Shown here: piece after piece, positions 48,722 to 57,030 of the stretch
How the letters are laid out: every line of letters begins with the position of its first letter
How positions within the stretch are numbered: position 1 is the stretch's first letter
Origin: Polyangiaceae bacterium
GTDB lineage: Bacteria > Myxococcota_A > Polyangia > Polyangiales > Polyangiaceae
Direction of reading: 5' to 3'
NCBI GenBank assembly: GCA_020633235.1
Contig: JACKEA010000001.1
Coordinates: 1,178,001-1,242,000 of the forward strand
Length of the DNA: 64,000 nucleotides
Notes under the pieces: generated by a model
The model's input: the letters and a program-made list of their open reading frames with translations, nothing else
Database searches by the model: none
Told to the model about the DNA's origin: nothing
Program-made: the position numbers and the translations under genes

Positions 48722-50428
48722 CTAGTCCGCCATCGTGACGCGGAGGATTTCCTCCGTCGTGGTCATGCCGTCCAACACCTTGCGGATGCCGCTCATGCGC
48801 AACGAGCTCATTCCGCCGCGAATCGCCGCGGCCTTGAGCTCCGCGGTGGATGCACCCTGCAGCACCATCTCCTTGAGGTCGTCGGTGAAGCGCATGACCT
48901 CGTACAGCGCCACGCGGCCCTTGTAGCCGGTGTTGTTGCAGGTGTTGCAGCCGGCGCCCTTGAAGATCTGCGCGCCCTGGAGCTGCTCTTCCGTGAGGCC
49001 CATGTCTCGGAGCGCCTGCACGTCGAGCTCCGCGGGGCGCTTGCAGTCTATGCACACGCGGCGCGCGAGACGTTGGGCCAGCACCAAGTTCACGCTGGCC
49101 GTGATCAGGAACGGCTCCACGCCCATGTTCAGCAGACGGGAGATGGTGGCCGGGGCGTCGTTGGTGTGCAGCGTGGAGAGCACCAAGTGGCCCGTGAGCG
49201 CCGCCTTGACGGAGATTTCCGCGGTCTCGAAGTCGCGGATCTCGCCCACCATGATGATGTCCGGGTCTTGGCGCAGGAACGAGCGCAGGGCCATCGCGAA
49301 GTTCAGGCCGATGTCGTCGTGCATCTGCACCTGGTTGATGCCATGCAGGTTGTACTCGACCGGATCTTCCGCGGTGGAGATGTTCACCCCGGGCTCGTTC
49401 AGCTCCGACAGGGCCGAGTACAGCGTGGTGGTCTTTCCGGAGCCGGTGGGGCCCGTCACCAGCACCATTCCCCAGGGCTGGTGGATGGCCCAGGAGAAGT
49501 CTTCCAAGGGTTCGACGTCGAACCCCAGCTTGGTCATGTCCAGCTGGAGGTTGCCCTTGTCCAGCAGGCGCATGACGACCTTCTCGCCCCACATCGTGGG
49601 CATCACCGAGACGCGGAAGTCCATCTCGCGCCCCTTGCCCAGCTTCAGCTTGATGCGGCCGTCCTGCGGCAGGCGCCGCTCGGCGATGTCCAGCTGGCTC
49701 ATGATCTTGATACGGCTGACGATCGCGTTCTTGAGCTTCAGCGGAGGGCTCATCTCCTCGTGGAGCACGCCGTCGATGCGGTAGCGCACGCGCAGCCGCT
49801 TTTCGTACGGCTCCACGTGGATGTCGCTGGCGCCCTTTCGGATGGCGTTGAGCAAAAGCACGTTCACCAGACGCACCACGGGAGCGTCTTCGCTCGCCTT
49901 CTCCAGCTCGAGGGCGTTGATTTCTTCTTCGTCGGCGGAAAAGTCGATGTCCTCGTCACCGAGGTCGAAGTCCTCCAGCACTTCTTCGTACGAGGGCCCC
50001 ACGTTGTAGTAGCGCTCGATGGCGGCGTGGATGGCCGTCTCGCTGGAGACGACGGGCTCGACGTTGTACCCGGTGAGGAACTTGATGTCGTCGATGGCGT
50101 GCAGGTTCGTGGGATCTGCCATCGCCACGATCAGCGACGAGCCCGAGCGTGAGACCGGAATGATCTTGTGCTTCTCGCACACGTCCCGGCCCACCAGCTT
50201 GATGATGTCCGAGTCGATCTCGTACTCGTCCAGGTTGATCGCCGGCAGCCGGTACTGGGCGCTGAGGAAGTTGGTGATCTCGCCGTCGGAGATGTAACCG
50301 AGCTTGGCCAACGTGTAGCCGAGGTTCTGTCCCGACCGTTTTTGCTCGTCTTGGGCCCTGCGGAGCTGTTGCAGGCTGATCAGCTTCTCGCGGACGAGCA
50401 GCTCTCCGAGTCGGTTGGTTGTCGACAT
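48722..50428 (-). CDS. pilB: type IV pilus assembly ATPase PilB
   Basis: 568 aa from ATG 50428. N-terminal GspE/MshEN-type domain (about 1-155; LGELLVREKLISLQQLRRA, YNVEPVVSS), which in some homologues binds cyclic-di-GMP, then the ATPase: Walker A GPTGSGKTTTLYSA, Asp box EDPVEYNL, Walker B DPDIIMVGEIRD, His box GHLVLSTLHTN, and the tetracysteine zinc site (CIDCKRP and GCNTCNNTGYKGR). Powers pilus extension. Divergent from the FHA/kinase pair at 50564; downstream pilT is 4 bp away. Confidence 0.97.
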   Translation of the reverse strand: MSTTNRLGELLVREKLISLQQLRRAQDEQKRSGQNLGYTLAKLGYISDGEITNFLSAQYRLPAINLDEYEIDSDIIKLVGRDVCEKHKIIPVSRSGSSLIVAMADPTNLHAIDDIKFLTGYNVEPVVSSETAIHAAIERYYNVGPSYEEVLEDFDLGDEDIDFSADEEEINALELEKASEDAPVVRLVNVLLLNAIRKGASDIHVEPYEKRLRVRYRIDGVLHEEMSPPLKLKNAIVSRIKIMSQLDIAERRLPQDGRIKLKLGKGREMDFRVSVMPTMWGEKVVMRLLDKGNLQLDMTKLGFDVEPLEDFSWAIHQPWGMVLVTGPTGSGKTTTLYSALSELNEPGVNISTAEDPVEYNLHGINQVQMHDDIGLNFAMALRSFLRQDPDIIMVGEIRDFETAEISVKAALTGHLVLSTLHTNDAPATISRLLNMGVEPFLITASVNLVLAQRLARRVCIDCKRPAELDVQALRDMGLTEEQLQGAQIFKGAGCNTCNNTGYKGRVALYEVMRFTDDLKEMVLQGASTAELKAAAIRGGMSSLRMSGIRKVLDGMTTTEEILRVTMAD

Positions 50429-50563
50429 TCTTCCTCTCGGGTGAATCGAAGTGGTCGAGTCTACCAAGCGTTCGGCCGTTTCAAAACGCCGGCCAGCCCC
50501 CGCCGGTTTTCTCTGCGATGGCGCCTTGTGGCCGGGGCCGGGCTGGAGCAAGAAGGGCAGGCA

Positions 50564-51721
50564 GTGGGAGTCCTGTCGAAAGCCCTCGGGCTGTTTCGCG
50601 GTCGCGGTGGCGGTGGTCCGGAGCGCCGCGCCCGACGTGCGGAAGCGCGCGGGGAGCTAGCGGAGGCAGCAGCGGCGTACCTCGAGGCCGGCCTCGGCTC
50701 CGAGGCGGCCCGCGTATTCGCTGCGCGGGCGGACGCCGCTGCGGAGCCCCGGGAGCGCTATCAGCTCCTGGGTCAGGCCCTGAGCCTCGCCTCGGCGGAG
50801 CAGAAGGCGGAGCTGTCGAAGCGACGCGGGGAGCTGGCGCTGGATCTGCTCAAGGCCGGCACCCTGCAGCTCACCCCGCGGGAACTGTCACTGCTCGGCC
50901 GCGAGCTCGAGCGCGCGGGCTCCAGCGCCGCGGCGGCGGAGGCCTACGGCCTCGCCGGGGACGTGGACGATCAAGCCCGCATGTTGGTGGACGCCGGCGC
51001 CATCGAGCGTTTGGAGCAAGTGCTGGGGGACGAGCAGAAGCGCGAACGAAAGCTCCGCGAGCGTGCCGAGGTCGGCCGCAAGGCGAAGGACCTGTTCTCC
51101 TGCGGGCGCCGCCGCGAGGCCCTGGCGCTGGCGCGGGCGCCGCGGGCCGAGCCCGACGACATGCTCCTGGCGCTCGCGGTCGAGATCGAAGAACGGCGGG
51201 CGCAGGGCCCCAGCGCTCGCTTCGAGCTCGACGGACGTCCACTGGAGGTCGCCTTCGGGGACAGCGTGGTGATCGGACGGGCCGACGCCGACATCACGGT
51301 GCCGAGCCCGGGGATCAGCCGCCAACACCTCGTGCTGCGGCGCACGCCGAGCGGACCCGAGGCCGCGGATCTGGGCTCCAGCAACGGCACCCTGCTGCGC
51401 GGCGTTCGCCTCGACGTTCCCGTCGCCATCGGCGAGGGCATCGAGCTGACTCTGGGCGGCGACGTGAGCGCCAAGCTCACGCCCCTCGATGGCGGCGGGG
51501 TGCGCGTCGAAATCGGCGCCCGCGTGGTGCTCGCGCCGCTCGGCCCCTGGCATCTGGACGACTGGCGCGTTCAGCCCGCTGACGACGGCTGGCTCGAGCT
51601 CAGCGCGCACACGCCCGGCTATCTCGAAGGGCTGCAGGTGGATCAGCGCATCCAGCTGTGCCGGGGCGACGCGCTGTCGAACGCTGCCGGCGCTCCGCCG
51701 CGGCTCCGGGTCGTGCCGTGA
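50564..51721 (+). CDS. FHA-domain protein with helical repeat N-terminus
   Basis: 385 aa, GTG start with GAAGG-type ribosome binding site. It opens with a short amphipathic helix (VLSKALGLFRGRG), followed by TPR-like helical pairs (AEARGELAEAAAAYLEAGLG, AARVFAARADAAAEPRERYQLL) to about residue 215. FHA domain about 220-300: VVIGRADADITVPSPGISRQHLVL, DLGSSNGTLL. The last part is beta-rich. No enzyme motif. The stop overlaps the GTG of the kinase (GTGA), suggesting the pair works as a kinase and its phosphothreonine reader. Diverges from pilB. Confidence 0.87.
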   Translation: MGVLSKALGLFRGRGGGGPERRARRAEARGELAEAAAAYLEAGLGSEAARVFAARADAAAEPRERYQLLGQALSLASAEQKAELSKRRGELALDLLKAGTLQLTPRELSLLGRELERAGSSAAAAEAYGLAGDVDDQARMLVDAGAIERLEQVLGDEQKRERKLRERAEVGRKAKDLFSCGRRREALALARAPRAEPDDMLLALAVEIEERRAQGPSARFELDGRPLEVAFGDSVVIGRADADITVPSPGISRQHLVLRRTPSGPEAADLGSSNGTLLRGVRLDVPVAIGEGIELTLGGDVSAKLTPLDGGGVRVEIGARVVLAPLGPWHLDDWRVQPADDGWLELSAHTPGYLEGLQVDQRIQLCRGDALSNAAGAPPRLRVVP

Positions 51722-52941
51722 GCCTGTGGTCGAAGCTCAAGGAGCGCTTCGCGAAAGACGAGCCGGCTCCCGTGGCTCCACCACCGCCGAAGCCTGCGCC
51801 GAAGCCGAAGGTCGAGACCTCCGAGGACGACCTCGCCGCCCTCGGCTTGCTCGCCGCGGGCGAAGAGGTGCCCACGGATCTGGCCTTGGCGGAGCTGTCG
51901 CGGGCTCGCGGCACCTCGAACGAGCGCGCCGCTCTCGATCGCCTGCTGCGCGCCCGAGCCGCGCGGCCGCTCGACGAGCGGCTCGCCATCGCCGCAGCGG
52001 ATCTCTTCGTCCAGCGCGGTCAGATCGCGGCGGCCCTGGAGCTGCTCGACGGCGCGTCCAGCACCGACGCCCTGATGATGGCCGCAGATCTTCGCGCCGA
52101 GCGCGGCGAGGTGGCCGCGGCCATCACGCTGGTGGAGCGCGTCCTGGTCCGCGATATCGATGCCCCCGGCGCGCGCGAGCGCCACGAGCGCTGGCGGCGC
52201 TGGCTGGGCGGCGCCGCGCCCAAGGACAACCCGCTGAACGAAGCCACGGTGCTCCGAGCCGACGCGCCGGAGACCACGCTCCGCATCGTGGGGGAGGCGG
52301 GCCGCGGTGGTGCCGGCACGGTGTACGAGGCCGTGGACGACGTGCTCGGCCGCCGCGTCGCGCTCAAGGTCTACCACCGGCCGGAAGACGAGCACGACAA
52401 GCTCGAACGCGAGGCGCGCTTGGCCGTCACCCTCGCCGGTCGCGGCGTGGTGCGGGTGTTCGACGTGGATCCCGTGCGCGGTTGGATCGTGATGGAGTGG
52501 CTGCCGGCGGGGGCACTCAAGCGCTGGCTCGTGCAGAAGGACGCGGACTTCTTGTGGCCCATCGAGCGCTGGCTCGCGCCGCTGGCGCTGGCGGTGGCGC
52601 GGGTCCACGAGCGCGGCTTCGTGCACGCGGATCTCAAGCCCGCCAACGTGCTGTTCCGACACGTGGACGAGCCGGTGATCAGCGACTTCGGTCTGGCGCA
52701 TCCGGTGGGGCAGGTGGTGGCGGGGGGCAGCCGCGGCTACCTGAGCCCGGAGCGGCTGTCGGGGGAGCCCATCACCCCCGCGGACGACGTGTACGCCCTG
52801 GGTCGCATCCTGGAAGACGCCCTCAACGCCCTTGGCGAGCGCGATCTCGGCTCCTGGCGGCATGGCGTCGCCCTGGCCTTGGCTTCAGCGGAAGAGCGCC
52901 CTCGGGACGCCCGCGCCCTGCTCCGAGCCTGGGGCCTGTGA
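51718..52941 (+). CDS. Ser/Thr protein kinase
   Basis: 407 aa, GTG start overlapping the FHA stop. The N-terminal 180 residues are non-kinase: an amphipathic start (SLWSKLKERFAKD), a Pro/Lys linker and TPR-like helices. Kinase domain from about 190: glycine loop GEAGRGGAGTVYE, Lys217 in RVALKVYHRP, catalytic loop HADLKPANV (His303, Asp305; non-RD as Arg is Ala) and DFG (Asp323). The domain is short: the C-lobe after GYLSPERL is trimmed. Likely active. No transmembrane helix or sensor domain. Confidence 0.9.
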   Translation: MSLWSKLKERFAKDEPAPVAPPPPKPAPKPKVETSEDDLAALGLLAAGEEVPTDLALAELSRARGTSNERAALDRLLRARAARPLDERLAIAAADLFVQRGQIAAALELLDGASSTDALMMAADLRAERGEVAAAITLVERVLVRDIDAPGARERHERWRRWLGGAAPKDNPLNEATVLRADAPETTLRIVGEAGRGGAGTVYEAVDDVLGRRVALKVYHRPEDEHDKLEREARLAVTLAGRGVVRVFDVDPVRGWIVMEWLPAGALKRWLVQKDADFLWPIERWLAPLALAVARVHERGFVHADLKPANVLFRHVDEPVISDFGLAHPVGQVVAGGSRGYLSPERLSGEPITPADDVYALGRILEDALNALGERDLGSWRHGVALALASAEERPRDARALLRAWGL

Positions 52942-53064
52942 GCGGCTGCGCCCGCCGCCATCTTCCAGTACCCTTTCGGGCCCGGCTTGACGCCGCGGCG
53001 AATTCACCAATATTAGAGCCGATAATTGTCGCATCGGAAAATGCGACTTTCCCCGGAGCCAGGG

Positions 53065-54240
53065 ATGCCCAAGACCTACAGTGATCTGTTCGCCGAGGTT
53101 CGCGCGGACGTGAAGACCGTCAGCCTCGAGGAGCTGAAAGATCGTCTCGAGGGGGACAAGCCCCCGGTGCTGGTGGACGTCCGGGAGAAAGACGAGTTTC
53201 GCGCCGGCTACATCCCGGGTGCCATCCATCTACCCCGCGGCCATCTCGAGATGCAGGCGGAGCAAAAGCTCCCCGACAAGAACGCGGAGATCGTCGTGTA
53301 CTGCGCGGGCGGCATCCGCAGCGTGTTCGCGGCGCGCTCGCTTTCGGACCTCGGCTACACCAACGTGGTGAGCGCCAATCCCGGGTTCGTGCGCTGGAAA
53401 GACATGCGCTACCCGATGGAAGAGCCGCCGCACTTCACCGACGCGCAGCTCGATCGCTATTCGCGTCACATCCTCTTGCCGGAGGTGGGCGAGCTCGGTC
53501 AACAGAAGCTGCTCAAGGGTCGCGCGCTGCTGCTCGGTGCCGGCGGCCTCGGATCCCCCGCGGCGCTGTACCTCGCCGCCGCCGGCGTCGGCACCATCGG
53601 TCTGGTGGACGCCGATGTGGTCGACGCCTCCAACCTGCAGCGTCAGATCCTGCACGCCACCTCCCGCGTCGGCATCCCCAAGGTAGAGAGCGCGGAGAAG
53701 GCGCTCAAGGATCTCAATCCCGACGTGAGGGTGGTGAAGTACCAAGAGCGCCTGATGAGCGACAACGTCGACCGCATCTTCGGCGACGGTTGGGACGTGA
53801 TCGTGGATGGTTGCGACAACTTCCCCACGCGCTACCTGGTGAACGACGCCTCGCTGTTCCACAAGGTGCCCGTCGTCCACGGCTCCATCTTCCGCTTCGA
53901 CGGTCAGGTGACCACCTTCATGCCCTTCGAGGGGCCCTGCTACCGCTGCCTGTACCCGGAGCCGCCCCCCGCCCATCTGGCGCCTTCCTGCGCGGAAGCC
54001 GGCGTCCTCGGCATCCTCCCCGGCATGATTGGCACGCTGCAGGCCACCGAGGCCATCAAGATCATCTTGGGCCTCGGGGACACGCTCGTCGGCCGCCTGC
54101 TCACCTACGACTCCCTGCGCATGAGCTTCCGCACCTTGAAGCTCCGCCGCGACAAGACCTGTCCGGCCTGCGGCGAGCACCCTACGATCAAGGAATACGT
54201 GGACTACGAAGGATTCTGCGCCGGCGTCGCCGCCCAGTAG
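53065..54240 (+). CDS. rhodanese-E1 fusion: MoeB/ThiF-type adenylyltransferase with N-terminal rhodanese
   Basis: 391 aa from ATG 53065, with GGAG ahead; ATG 53041 and TTG 53026 are possible. Residues about 10-110 are a rhodanese domain with active Cys in VVYCAGGIRS. Residues about 120-391 are an E1-like fold: YSRHILLPEVGELGQQKL, nucleotide loop LLGAGGLGSPAALYLAA, SNLQRQILH, catalytic-Cys loop SCAEAGVLGILPGMIG, and two CxxC zinc pairs (CYRC, CPAC). It activates the C-terminal Gly of a MoaD/ThiS-like carrier and supplies sulfur. In MOCS3/MoeZ the rhodanese is at the C-terminus, so the order is reversed. No carrier gene is adjacent. Confidence 0.92.
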   Translation: MPKTYSDLFAEVRADVKTVSLEELKDRLEGDKPPVLVDVREKDEFRAGYIPGAIHLPRGHLEMQAEQKLPDKNAEIVVYCAGGIRSVFAARSLSDLGYTNVVSANPGFVRWKDMRYPMEEPPHFTDAQLDRYSRHILLPEVGELGQQKLLKGRALLLGAGGLGSPAALYLAAAGVGTIGLVDADVVDASNLQRQILHATSRVGIPKVESAEKALKDLNPDVRVVKYQERLMSDNVDRIFGDGWDVIVDGCDNFPTRYLVNDASLFHKVPVVHGSIFRFDGQVTTFMPFEGPCYRCLYPEPPPAHLAPSCAEAGVLGILPGMIGTLQATEAIKIILGLGDTLVGRLLTYDSLRMSFRTLKLRRDKTCPACGEHPTIKEYVDYEGFCAGVAAQ

Positions 54241-54298
54241 CGCGTATCCGCTCCAAGACCAGGAGCCGCCCAGCCCTCGAAGAATTCTTTTGTTGGTC

Positions 54299-54320
54299 CG
54301 GCGCGATCCCCGTCGCGCCG
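54299..54320. terminator. hairpin between convergent moeB-like and tetR-like genes
   Basis: 8-bp stem CGGCGCGA / TCGCGCCG with a 6-nt loop, 5 bp before the TetR stop and about 60 bp past the E1 stop. Preceded by an AT-rich TTCTTTTGTTGG segment. Convergent genes make a shared terminator likely. Confidence 0.45.
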
Positions 54321-54324
54321 CACC

Positions 54325-54981
54325 TCAGCGCTTCAGCAGCGGGAGCATCGCGGTGGCCACGCGGTGGAGGGCGGGCGCGAGCTCGTCCGTGGAGAGTTGC
54401 TCGTACACGGCCCAGCGCGTGATCTGCAGATTGAGCGCGCCCACCAGGCTCCAGGCGACGGCCTCGGGATCGTCCGCCGTCGCGTCGCCTCGCCGGGCCA
54501 GGGCGGCGAGCTTTTCGCCGAGCAGGGCGGCGAGGGCCGCGTACAGCTGGCTCAGAGTTTCGCGCACCGCGGGGCTCGCCGCGCCTTCCGTCAGGGCGAT
54601 GCGCACGATGCGCTGCTTCGGCGCCATCACGCTCACCAGCACGTCCACGCCGCGGCGAAAGCCGTCTTCCACGCTCTCGGCGGCGGACAGCTCCGCGCGC
54701 GCGCGCTCGTCCAGGTCCGACAACAGGCCCAGCACCAGCTGGCGCAGCACGTCCTCCTTGGTGGCGAAGCGCGCGTAGAACGCCGTGGTGCTGACCTTTG
54801 CCGCGCTCATCAGCTGGCGCAGGCTCGTCTCGCCGTAGCCGCGCCTCGCAAACTCGCGTTCGGCGGCCGCCAAGATGCGGTCGCTGCTCGGGCGCGGACG
54901 TTTGGCGCGCGGCTCCACGGCGCCACGCTGGGGGCGCGCCAGGGTGCGGTCAACACGATTTGCCGAGTGTGGGGTCGTCAC
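54325..54981 (-). CDS. TetR-family transcriptional regulator
   Basis: 218 aa from GTG 54981, which overlaps the stop of the C39-like gene (GTGA). HTH at about 35-80: RILAAAEREFARRGYGETSLRQLMSAAKVSTTAFYARFATKEDVLRQL. The ligand-binding half is helical (AELSAAESVEDGFRRGVDVL, ALTEGAASPAVRETLSQLYAAL). Ligand unknown. No operator was found in the region. Translational coupling to a secreted protein gene is unusual for a regulator. Confidence 0.92.
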   Translation of the reverse strand: MTTPHSANRVDRTLARPQRGAVEPRAKRPRPSSDRILAAAEREFARRGYGETSLRQLMSAAKVSTTAFYARFATKEDVLRQLVLGLLSDLDERARAELSAAESVEDGFRRGVDVLVSVMAPKQRIVRIALTEGAASPAVRETLSQLYAALAALLGEKLAALARRGDATADDPEAVAWSLVGALNLQITRWAVYEQLSTDELAPALHRVATAMLPLLKR

Positions 54982-56175
54982 TGGGGCAACCACAGGGCGT
55001 TGCCGCTGCCGCCCCAGCGCGCGACGAAGTCCTTGAGCTGGGCTCGCGTGAGCGTGACCATGCCCACCTCGGAGATGGGATCCCCGATGACGTAGTCCCC
55101 CGAGCTCGTGCGGCCGAGGACGAAGATGGAGTGGTGGCCGCTGTACGTGTAGCTGCCGCTCACGCCCCCGGCCTTGTACGCCTGGGTCATCGCCTTCTGG
55201 TACACGGTGGGGCCGCCACCGGGATTGCCCGGCTCACCCGCGAGCTGCAGCACGTGCTTCTTGTCGAGCTGCGCATCGATGACGTCCATCTTGGCGGACG
55301 TCTGCGAGAGGTAGGGGAGTGCTTTCACCTTCAGCCCCAGCGCCGTCGCCCCCTGGGTGATCTGGGAGTTGGTGGTGCTGCCGGTATCGCTGCCGTCGCC
55401 GTAGCTCTTGCGGGCGCGATGGATGCTCTGCTCGACGCTGAGCTTTGGCTTTTCAAGGCCGAACACGGCCAGCGCCATGGCCAAGGACGTGGGCGCACAG
55501 TTGCCCGAGTACGATGGGCCGTCCTTGTTCCAGCGACCGCGGTGCAGCTGGTTCTTGTAGAAGGCGTTCTGCACCGCCGGCTGCATCGCGAACTTCACCG
55601 GGTGCATGGACGAGTCGAGGGCGTGGAGCTTCTGCGCGATGATCCAGCCGCTCTTGCCGTCGTACCTCACGTTGTAGTGGCCGTTCTTCTTCTGCTCCGC
55701 GAGCAGCACGACGTGCTGCCCGGGGGGAATGACACCCGCGGGTTGTCCGCCGTAGTGGAAGGAGTCGTTGACGCCGGTACCGGGCGCGACGGCCGTGATG
55801 GTGGCGGCGCTCTTGTCCGCGCTCTTGCGGAACGACGCGTACTTGGTGACGAGCAGGGTGTCGCCCTCGGCCCAACCGGGCTTTGGCTCCGACGTGGTCG
55901 TGCCGGCGTCGTCCAGCAGCCGGCGCGCGTTGGCGTCCGCGCCGCCGGCGTCCGCGCCGCCGCCGTCCACGGCGGCGCTGCCCCCTGCGCCCGCGGCCCG
56001 GGAACGTTTCGCACTCGTCCAGATCGACGCACGGATCGAGTCCCGGATCCGGCTCCGGGACGTCCGCGACGGTGCCGGTCGCGTCGTCCGGCGCCGGCGC
56101 CGCGGGATCCCCGGCGTCCCCGCAGCCCGCGACGAGCATCAACGTCAGCACGACGATCGCACCCCTTCGAACCAT
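54978..56175 (-). CDS. secreted lipoprotein with SH3-like and C39-like (papain-type) domain, apparent frameshift
   Basis: Read through, about 398 aa. The first part (56175 to about 56000) encodes a lipoprotein signal (VRRGAIVVLTLMLVAGC) and an acidic Cys-containing linker (DPCVDLDECETFPG). The rest is in the next frame, from about 56000 down: Ala/Gly/Asp-rich linker, SH3-like strand region, then a C39-type peptidase-like domain with Cys in GNCAPTSLAMALAVFG, His in YSGHHSIFVLG and Asp in VIGDPISEVG. A one-base shift is needed near 55981-56003, in runs of G/C, so a sequencing or assembly indel is the simplest reason; a truly broken gene is the alternative. The C-terminal part alone (from GTG 55970) would lack a signal. 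Followed by the overlapping TetR gene. Confidence 0.72.
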
Positions 56176-56382
56176 GTCGACCTCCACCGACGAGTGTCGT
56201 CCCGAGCCCCGCGAGGTTCAACTAAAAAAACGAACGTGTGTTTTGCATCGGAACGAGAGTGGGCGCGGCGGACCAACAAAATCAAAGAAATACAGAGAGT
56301 TATCCCGCGGTATGTAAGGCCGTGCAGGGATCGCCGTTTGTGTAGCTGTGACCGCCAGACGGCGGCGGAAAGGACGTGGCTC

Positions 56383-57030
56383 GTGAATCTGCGCTTCTTG
56401 GCTTTGGGCAGCTTGATGGCAGTGGTGAGTGGCTGTGGCGGGAGCAACGAGCGAAATCCCAATGTCGGACCCGGGCCCGTGACCTGTCCGGCGGGGCAGA
56501 GCTTTGATGGACAGCAGTGCGTCGCCTCGGTGAGCCCTCCGCCGAGCGGCAATCCCACGACGCCGACCACCACCACGACCCCGCCCGAGCCGCCGGTGCC
56601 CACCGCGACGCCGGGGCCGAGCGCAACGCCCGTGGATCCCTCCTTGGCTGCCGCGGCAGCGCCCGCCGTGGACGCTCTGGCCAAGCAGCATTTGCCGGCG
56701 GGTGCCAAGCCCATCGCAACTTTGGCGGGACAGTTCGCCACCGGGCAGATGCTCGAGAGCCAGATCCAGATGCAGTCCGGGCGCTGCTACACCGTGGTCG
56801 GCGCGGGCTTGCCCGGCGTGGAGAACCTCGATCTGCAGCTGGCCCCGGTGAGCCCGATGCCGAACGTCTCGCCCATCCTGGCGCAGGACTCGACGGTAGC
56901 TCCCGACGCCGTGATTGGCCAAAAGCCGAATTGCTTCAAATGGGCCGCGCCCTTTGCGGCACCCATGCGCGTCATCGTGCGCGTGTCCGCAGGACAGGGC
57001 CTGGCCCTGGTGCGGGTGTACGAGTCCTGA
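56383..57030 (+). CDS. Pro/Thr-rich lipoprotein
   Basis: 215 aa from GTG 56383 (AAAGGA about 12 nt upstream). Signal peptide NLRFLALGSLMAVVSGC with lipobox VSGC. The mature part starts with Cys-containing CPAGQSFDGQQC, then a Pro/Thr-rich linker (TTPTTTTTPPEPPVPTATPG), and a helical/beta C-terminal domain (about 95-215; AVDALAKQHLPAGAKPIATLAG, GRCYTVVGAGLPGVENLDLQL, CFKWAAP). No family recognised. Converges directly on the PAP2 gene with no gap. Confidence 0.82.
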   Translation: MNLRFLALGSLMAVVSGCGGSNERNPNVGPGPVTCPAGQSFDGQQCVASVSPPPSGNPTTPTTTTTPPEPPVPTATPGPSATPVDPSLAAAAAPAVDALAKQHLPAGAKPIATLAGQFATGQMLESQIQMQSGRCYTVVGAGLPGVENLDLQLAPVSPMPNVSPILAQDSTVAPDAVIGQKPNCFKWAAPFAAPMRVIVRVSAGQGLALVRVYES

